From positions 1-64,000 of the forward strand of contig JAFJTR010000101.1 of NCBI GenBank assembly GCA_022559985.1: a stretch of 64,000 nt of DNA, given 5' to 3'. The position numbers and the translations under genes were made by a program. The stretch comes from Parastagonospora avenae f. sp. tritici 18332-5 (taxonomy: Eukaryota; Ascomycota; Dothideomycetes; Pleosporales; Phaeosphaeriaceae). Below, in pieces: positions 58,827 through 64,000 of the stretch (positions within the stretch are counted from its first letter, which is position 1; every line of letters begins with the position of its first letter). A model generated the notes under the pieces. That model was not told the DNA's origin, did not search any database, and saw only the letters and a list, made by a program, of their open reading frames with translations.

Positions 58827-60672
58827 ATGCCTCTCCCGAGCGTCGGAGTTTTTGGCAGAAGCATTGCGCCTGTGCTCGAAATCAAGTAAGTCTTGCGCCC
58901 CAACAAAGGATAGTCAAGCGAAAAAGATACGAAGAAGGAGAATGTGTTGAATTGCGAGGCTGACTATTTCTAGGCCGGAGTCGCCGTTCGTTGTCTTCTA
59001 TGGAGAGTCGTCCGAATCGCACGAGACGGAGCTGAGGGGCAAGCTCATCCTGACCAACCCAGAGTCGATATCCGTGCGGGGCGTTCGCATCTCGCTGACG
59101 GGCACGCGCAAGGTCTCGTAGGCCGCCACGCTCTCCTCAGACCGCAGACGCGCAGGCTAATACTGCGACAGATGGCATTTGACCAACACGGTGAGCCCGC
59201 AGCCCATTGCGCACAAGACCAACTTCCTCGTCGAGCACGTGAACCTGTTTCCCCACGATGCCAGCAAGCACAAGGCACACAAGATCAACGCCGGCTACCA
59301 TGAGTGGGACTTCAGCTTCAAGATGCCCAACAACCTCGACCAGAGCGTCGAGGGGCTACCGACAAACTGGATCGTCTACAACCTCAAGGCGACCGTGGAT
59401 CGAGGGTACATGAGCAAGCAGCTCTCTGCCACATCGCACATCCGCGTCATTCGCACCCTTGGCCGCGACCTGCTCGAGACGATGCCCATGGAGCAGATCA
59501 ACGAGGACATCTGGGCGAATAAGCTTGCCTACAAGATTACCGTGCCGCAGAAGAACTACATTGTTGGAACGCAGATCACGGCAGACTTCGTCCTGATTCC
59601 ACTCCGCAAAGGCGTGGAGATAGCGACTATTAAGATGGAGCTGATCGAGTCCCGCCAGCTCTTCGCAGATTACGCTGGCAGGCGGATAAGTCACCAGACG
59701 GACGTCCAGGTCGCTGTGACGGAAGGCGACATGCCTCAAAATTCTGCAAACAGGGTTCCTGACGGCGTTGACGAGGCAGATCAACTCTTCGACGAGTCGC
59801 ATCGCTTTTCCATGACGTTGGACCTGCCGAAATCGCTCAAGAACTGCCGGCAGTCGGTTGATACAGAGAACATTCGCCTCACGCACAAACTTCGGTTGTA
59901 CGTTAATCTGAAGAATCCCGAAGGCCACACGAGCCAGCTCCTCGTCAAGAACCACGTACACCTATTCATCTCGCCAAACCTGCCTCCGAACGAAGACCAG
60001 AGCGTAGTCGTCGACAACGCCATCATCAGCCAGCAAGCCTTCCAAGACGAAGTCAACCAAAATGCGCCTCCTACGTATGGGCTGCACCAGCTCGACGAGC
60101 TCTACAACGACATCGACCCCGCCGGCTTCATGACGCCCGGCGGCTACCACAGCATGATGAACAGCGGCGCCAACACGCCCTTCTACGCCCAAAGCCGCAC
60201 CGGCTCCGCAGACGATCTTACATCTCTGAATGCTGTTGCGAATGGTGGAGGCGCCTCCGCCGCCGCCCTCCAACACCGCCTCCAAAACCTCGACATCTCA
60301 CACCATGACCCGCCCACGCGCTTCCAGCCCCAACGCCAACACTCGTCTGGTGATAGTACACCAGCGACCAACAGCGAACACGCATACTTCGATCTCCCGC
60401 CGTCCAGCTACGACATGGACGCCCTCGCGCGCACGCCCAGTTACAACACGGCTGTGCGCACACCCGGTCGCGCGCCCATGGTGACCGACGCTGCGCTCCC
60501 GAGCTACGAGATTGCTACGTCGCGGCCGGGAAGTCCGAGTCGGAGTAGGAGTAGTAGGGGCACGACGCCTAGTCCGGCACGCAGCCTGGACACGTTGACG
60601 GAGGAGACGGAGAGGAATACGACGATGAATAGTCGGAGGGTGAGTCGGCGGGGGAGTGTGGATGGGCATTAG
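58827..60672 (+). CDS. Arrestin-related ubiquitin-ligase adaptor
   Basis: 567 aa from three exons: 58827-58885, 58974-59117, 59172-60672. Splicing gives VFGRSIAPVLEIKPESPFVV and then LTGTRKVSWHLTNTV. The N-terminal arrestin fold includes KLILTNPESISVRGVRISL, and the C-terminal arrestin domain includes WANKLAYKITVPQKNYIVG. A PPxY motif (APPTYGL, about 367) and an LPxY motif (LPSYEI, about 510) lie in the Ser/Pro-rich tail. Such motifs bind WW domains of the HECT ligase Rsp5/HulA, so the protein likely directs ubiquitination and endocytosis of nutrient transporters. Candidate relatives are CreD/ApyA of Aspergillus and Rod1/Rog3 or Art proteins of yeast; I cannot assign one. It lies directly downstream of creC on the same strand. 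Confidence 0.9.
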
Positions 60673-61504
60673 ATCCGAGGAATTTGATTGGTAGAGGAGG
60701 TTGTCTCGCACTTCTTTATGTTTTTTGTTTGGCTTTTTGAGAGCGGAAGCTTAATACCCCCTTTTTTCACGCGTATATAGACACATTTCTTCCAATACCG
60801 CTCTCGCACTATACACTTCATCGTCGGGTAGTGAGGGGGTGAGGTGGAGGTTCATTCTTTTTCAGGCATGGGCAGGGCGTTTATACGATATCACTACTCC
60901 TTTTTATAGTCGAGCTGGTAGATTCATAAAGCATGGCGGGCGGGATGATGATATGACCGTGGGGAATAGAGCCAAACTTGCATTTCTACAAACTAAGAAC
61001 TTACTCGATACCCCGCTGTTGTATTTCACTTGATGTTGAAATGCACTGCCAGCAGGCATCAAAAAAGTCCCCGCCCGCCTCTTCCCAACGAGAAGAAGTG
61101 AAGAGGTAGCCTGTCTACATTAAAAAGAATCTAGTACGCGTATATTTAAGCTACTCTAGGCTTAGAGTAAGCATGCCATTAAGTACTAGCAGCTTGTGGC
61201 GTGGAGGTGTAGGGTGGGCAGGGATTTTGCTGCTGCTTGGTGGTGTAGTTATGATTTTTGTAGTAGCACGGCGGTGCGGTGGATGTGTTGCTGATCTATG
61301 CACGGCCCTTTATACCTTTATCTACTCATGAGGCTGGTCGGAGTGAAGTTTGTGAGTTGTAGGTTCCTGGAAGAAGCACTACGTTACTTGTATCTTACTT
61401 GTATCAACACCCGAAGCAGCACCGCATTGAGTATCGACTTGCTATATTCGTGGAAGCCCATGATATGTACCATCCCTTTTCGATTTACGTACACTACCCA
61501 CCAT
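60673..61504. other. Tail-to-tail spacer, arrestin / GH18
   Basis: 832 bp of 3' flanks, T-rich just after the arrestin stop. No gene recognised. Confidence 0.45.
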
Positions 61505-62797
61505 CTACTGCGGATAATGCTCGAACAAAAACCCCGCCGCCATCTCCACATTGCCATCCGTAGCATTCAGCGCCGCCACAGCCTCGTGCTGCGCGAACCC
61601 CAACACCACCAACTTCTGCACCTCCTCATCCGGCCAACTTGTGCTAGGAGCCGGCAGCGTCGTCACCATTTGCCGAATCTGATCTGCCGTGACGCCTAAC
61701 AGAGGTTGCTCGGTGCGAGGCCGCGGCGGGTCTTGGACTCTCAAGACGCGCCCCAGCGCCCCCACCCACCCAGCTTGAACCGTCTCGTTCCCGAGCTCAA
61801 GAGAGCTCACATGCACAAGATCCTCCTCGCAATCCCCGGAGTTAAAATACTCCCACCCCATAACCCCGCCAAACCCCTTGCCAACGTTCTTATACTTCTC
61901 CCGCAACCTCGCACACACATCCCCCAATTTCCCAATGCCCACATGCCCCGCCCCATTCCCGGGATTCGTCACAACGCCCAGCACGACTTTCTCGGGCTTC
62001 CACCCCGCGGCGATGATCGCGTCGTACCACCCCGTCCCGCTCGCGTCGCCCCACCCACAGTAGAATTGCGTGTTGTACCACGCTACTTCGCGGCCGTAGA
62101 CACTGCATTCAAGTTCAGGGTACGAGAAACCGGAGAGGTGGGGGAGTGTCGGGTATAAAGGGTTCGGACTGGGCCCGCTGGCGAGCATGGGCCGGGGCGG
62201 GCGCATGTGTGGCGGGATGTTGGGGTCTGGGAGCAAAGCAGTGGCGACGGGCGCGAGTGTGATGAGGAAGTCGTGGCCGAAGTCTGCGCGGAGACGGGCG
62301 ATGAGGCGTGTGGCGGTGCTGAGGGGGATGGGTTCCTCGATATCGAGGTCCAGGCCGGAGAGGGCGTGGGTGGTGATGAGGGTGCGGAGTGGGAGGTAGT
62401 GGGCTTCGAACTAGTCATGTGTGAGTAGAAAGGATGTGAGGGGAGGGAGGGAGGGGGGAAGTACACTCTCGTCGTCCCCACTGAGACGCTCGAAGGAGCC
62501 TTTTGCTGCACCGCCCAGCATGCCTAGGACTTTGACGCCGCTACCCTGGAGCCAGGCTACTTCGCCCCATAACTGATCGAAGCGCTTGTCATCCGGACGG
62601 TGGTCGTTGAGGGTGATGTTGCCCGGCCCCTCGTTGAGATGTATGGCAGCGACAATGACATGTGTGATGCCAGTGTTGTTAGTGAGCAAGGGTAGAAGCG
62701 AGTGGTAATTGCCCTGAGGGTCGTGGATGGTCTGGTGGTATACGATTAGTCGAGGACCGCTTGTGAGAGGGAGAAGCTTTGGCGTGGACGAAGTCAT
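61505..62797 (-). CDS. Cytosolic GH18-like glycosidase fused to a UBA domain
   Basis: 412 aa from two exons: 62465-62797 and 61505-62410. The donor GTACTT is weak but gives the only frame that joins the two halves. The GH18 barrel starts PRLIVYHQTIHDP, then THVIVAAIHLNEG and VKVLGMLGGAA. The catalytic strand reads LSGLDLDIEEPIP, with Asp132, Asp134 and Glu136 in place and Ser instead of the first Asp of the usual DxxDxDxE. Late strands include VVLGVVTNPGN and GGVMGWEYFNSGD. The last 43 residues (WPDEEVQKLVVLGFAQHEAV, then ALNATDGNVEMAAGFLF) form a UBA domain with the MGF/LGF-type loop. There is no signal peptide. It could hydrolyse or bind N-glycans or chitin oligomers in the cytosol and be linked to ubiquitin; that role is inference. 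Confidence 0.85.
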
Positions 62798-63198
62798 GGC
62801 CGATGATGCAAGTAGAACGGGTAGCTTGGGGCAGCGGCATGGTACGAGATCGCGTCAGCACGCGTCCATGCAGGGCCCCTCGTAGGGCTGAGCCGCATTG
62901 CGTCATACATCGTGCAACACCAAGACGTGCACCAAGAACATACAACGTCAAAAGACGAAATTGGCAAGCGCAAGTGCGTATGATATGAGCTTCATTCAAA
63001 ATGTCAGGAAGCTATCCGCGACATGATCTAGCCAAAACGCCCCTTAGCAACCCTTCAGGTATAACCCGTCCTATCCAGACAAAGGAACGCATCGCAAGGA
63101 CGCCCTAGTTGTGTTCGTGCTGCACCGTGAATCCGTGCCAATTATGCTCCCATGAAGATTCCGTAACGTTCGTAGCATCCACCAGGGACGTCAGGCGG
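62798..63198. other. Spacer, GH18-UBA promoter / cdc2 3' flank
   Basis: 401 bp. No separate gene is seen. The minus-strand frame reaching 62999 continues from the GH18 shadow and is not supported. Confidence 0.4.
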
Positions 63199-64000
63199 CT
63201 AGTGGTAGCCATTGCTGTAGCCGTTGGCGCCAGTGCCGGTAAAGTATTGGTGGAGGACCGTCTGCTTTGCTGAGATGCGGCCAGCCGGGTCGTATACGAG
63301 CAAGTTGTCGAGCAGGTCAAGGCCTACATCGTCGAGACTGGTGACAATGGCAGCGATGTCGGTGCGATTCCACTTTGGGAACGAGGGCTTGAAGTCTGGG
63401 AAAGAGGTGACACCAGGCCAGTCTTGCTCGCTGGGAGTGCCGAGGATGCTGGAGGAATTAGTATGAGTAAATCAGATGTCTACTAGTCGACGTACCGGAA
63501 AATCTTGAAGATCTCGTCAATCTCGGAGTCGCCAGGGAACAGAGGCTTGCGTGTGCACATCTCAGCGAAGATGCAACCAACCGACCACATGTCGACGCCA
63601 GTAGAGTACTGTCGGCCGCCCAAAAGAATCTCTGGTGAGCGGTACCACAGTGTGACGACCTGCAGCATGTTAGCCGATTTCAGATACAGTGGATCCCTTC
63701 TTCTCCTACCTCGTGGGTGTATGTGCGGAGGGGAACACCAAAAGCGCGGGCCAGACCAAAATCAGCAAGCTTGAGATTGAAGTCCTTGTCGATGAGCAGG
63801 TTCTGGGGCTTAAGGTCGCGGTGCAGGACGCGGTGGGCATGGCAGTACCGCACGCCCTGGCACAGCTGCATCATGAACTTCTTGACCATGGTCTCGTCCA
63901 TATTCAGTGGTTTTCCATAAAGGCCAGTGCCCTCTGGTAGCGCCTTGCCGCGACCGCCCTGGCTGACTGGCAGCGCCTCCATGTACTTCTTCAAGTCGCA
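63199..64000 (-). CDS. cdc2: Cyclin-dependent kinase 1 (Cdc2/NimX), 3' part, cut by the window edge
   Basis: Partial: exons 63710-64000 (continues beyond the window), 63496-63659 and 63199-63448, giving the C-terminal 234 or so residues. It begins [11 protein letters not shown], then catalytic loop [35 protein letters not shown] with the activating Thr, [35 protein letters not shown] and [20 protein letters not shown]. The [22 protein letters not shown] insert before the catalytic loop is usual in filamentous-fungal Cdc2. [13 protein letters not shown] and the activation segment distinguish it from Pho85-type kinases. The PSTAIRE helix and ATP-binding loop lie outside the window. Introns of 50 and 47 nt. 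It drives G1/S and G2/M transitions with cyclins. Confidence 0.95.

Noticed and set aside
60230..60711. Frames antisense or shifted to the arrestin tail
   Set aside because: They are shadows of the Ser/Pro-rich C-terminal coding sequence.

Overview
The window looks like nuclear DNA of a filamentous ascomycete (Pezizomycotina; Dothideomycetes is my best guess, from gene content only). Genes carry many short introns of about 45-90 nt with GT..AG ends and CTAAC-like branch sites. Typical fungal families are present: class II cellobiose dehydrogenase, CFEM and RTA1 proteins, a Zn2Cys6-DUF3425 regulator, CreC, Zds and a highly reducing polyketide synthase (HR-PKS). I rebuilt exon structures by hand and checked that the reading frame closes in each gene. 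I supported 20 complete protein genes, one gene cut by the right edge, one weak small gene and one gene remnant. I recognised no tRNA, rRNA, CRISPR array or intact transposon.

Left part (1-25 kb), accessory and secreted functions: cellobiose dehydrogenase (-), peroxisomal SCP-x-type thiolase (+), signal-peptide SET protein (-), multicopper oxidase (-), RTA1 membrane protein (+), Zn2Cys6-DUF3425 transcription factor (+), a gene remnant (-), MFS transporter (+) and GPI-type CFEM protein (-). Spacers of 2-3 kb with no clear gene separate several of them. A diverged repeat of about 100 bp occurs at the left edge and again at 22.5 kb.

Middle part (25.3-39.3 kb), a compact candidate biosynthetic cluster made of two divergent pairs: SDR oxidoreductase (-) / BBE-type flavin oxidase (+), then an alpha/beta hydrolase resembling fungal polyketide transferases (-) / a 2413-residue HR-PKS (+). 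The PKS has KS-AT-DH-ER-KR-ACP, no thioesterase and a decayed methyltransferase region. The hydrolase could therefore release or transfer the chain, and the two oxidoreductases could tailor it. The product cannot be named from sequence.

Right part (39.8-64 kb), mostly conserved housekeeping genes: an 873-residue unknown protein, hydroxyacid-oxoacid transhydrogenase, a DUF985 cupin, a Zds1/2-like PP2A regulator, the mitochondrial GTPase Gem1/Miro, the WD40 protein CreC, an arrestin-like ubiquitin-ligase adaptor, a cytosolic GH18-UBA fusion and the 3' part of CDK1 (cdc2/nimX). CreC and the arrestin lie next to each other, which suggests neighbouring genes for ubiquitin-linked control of nutrient use.
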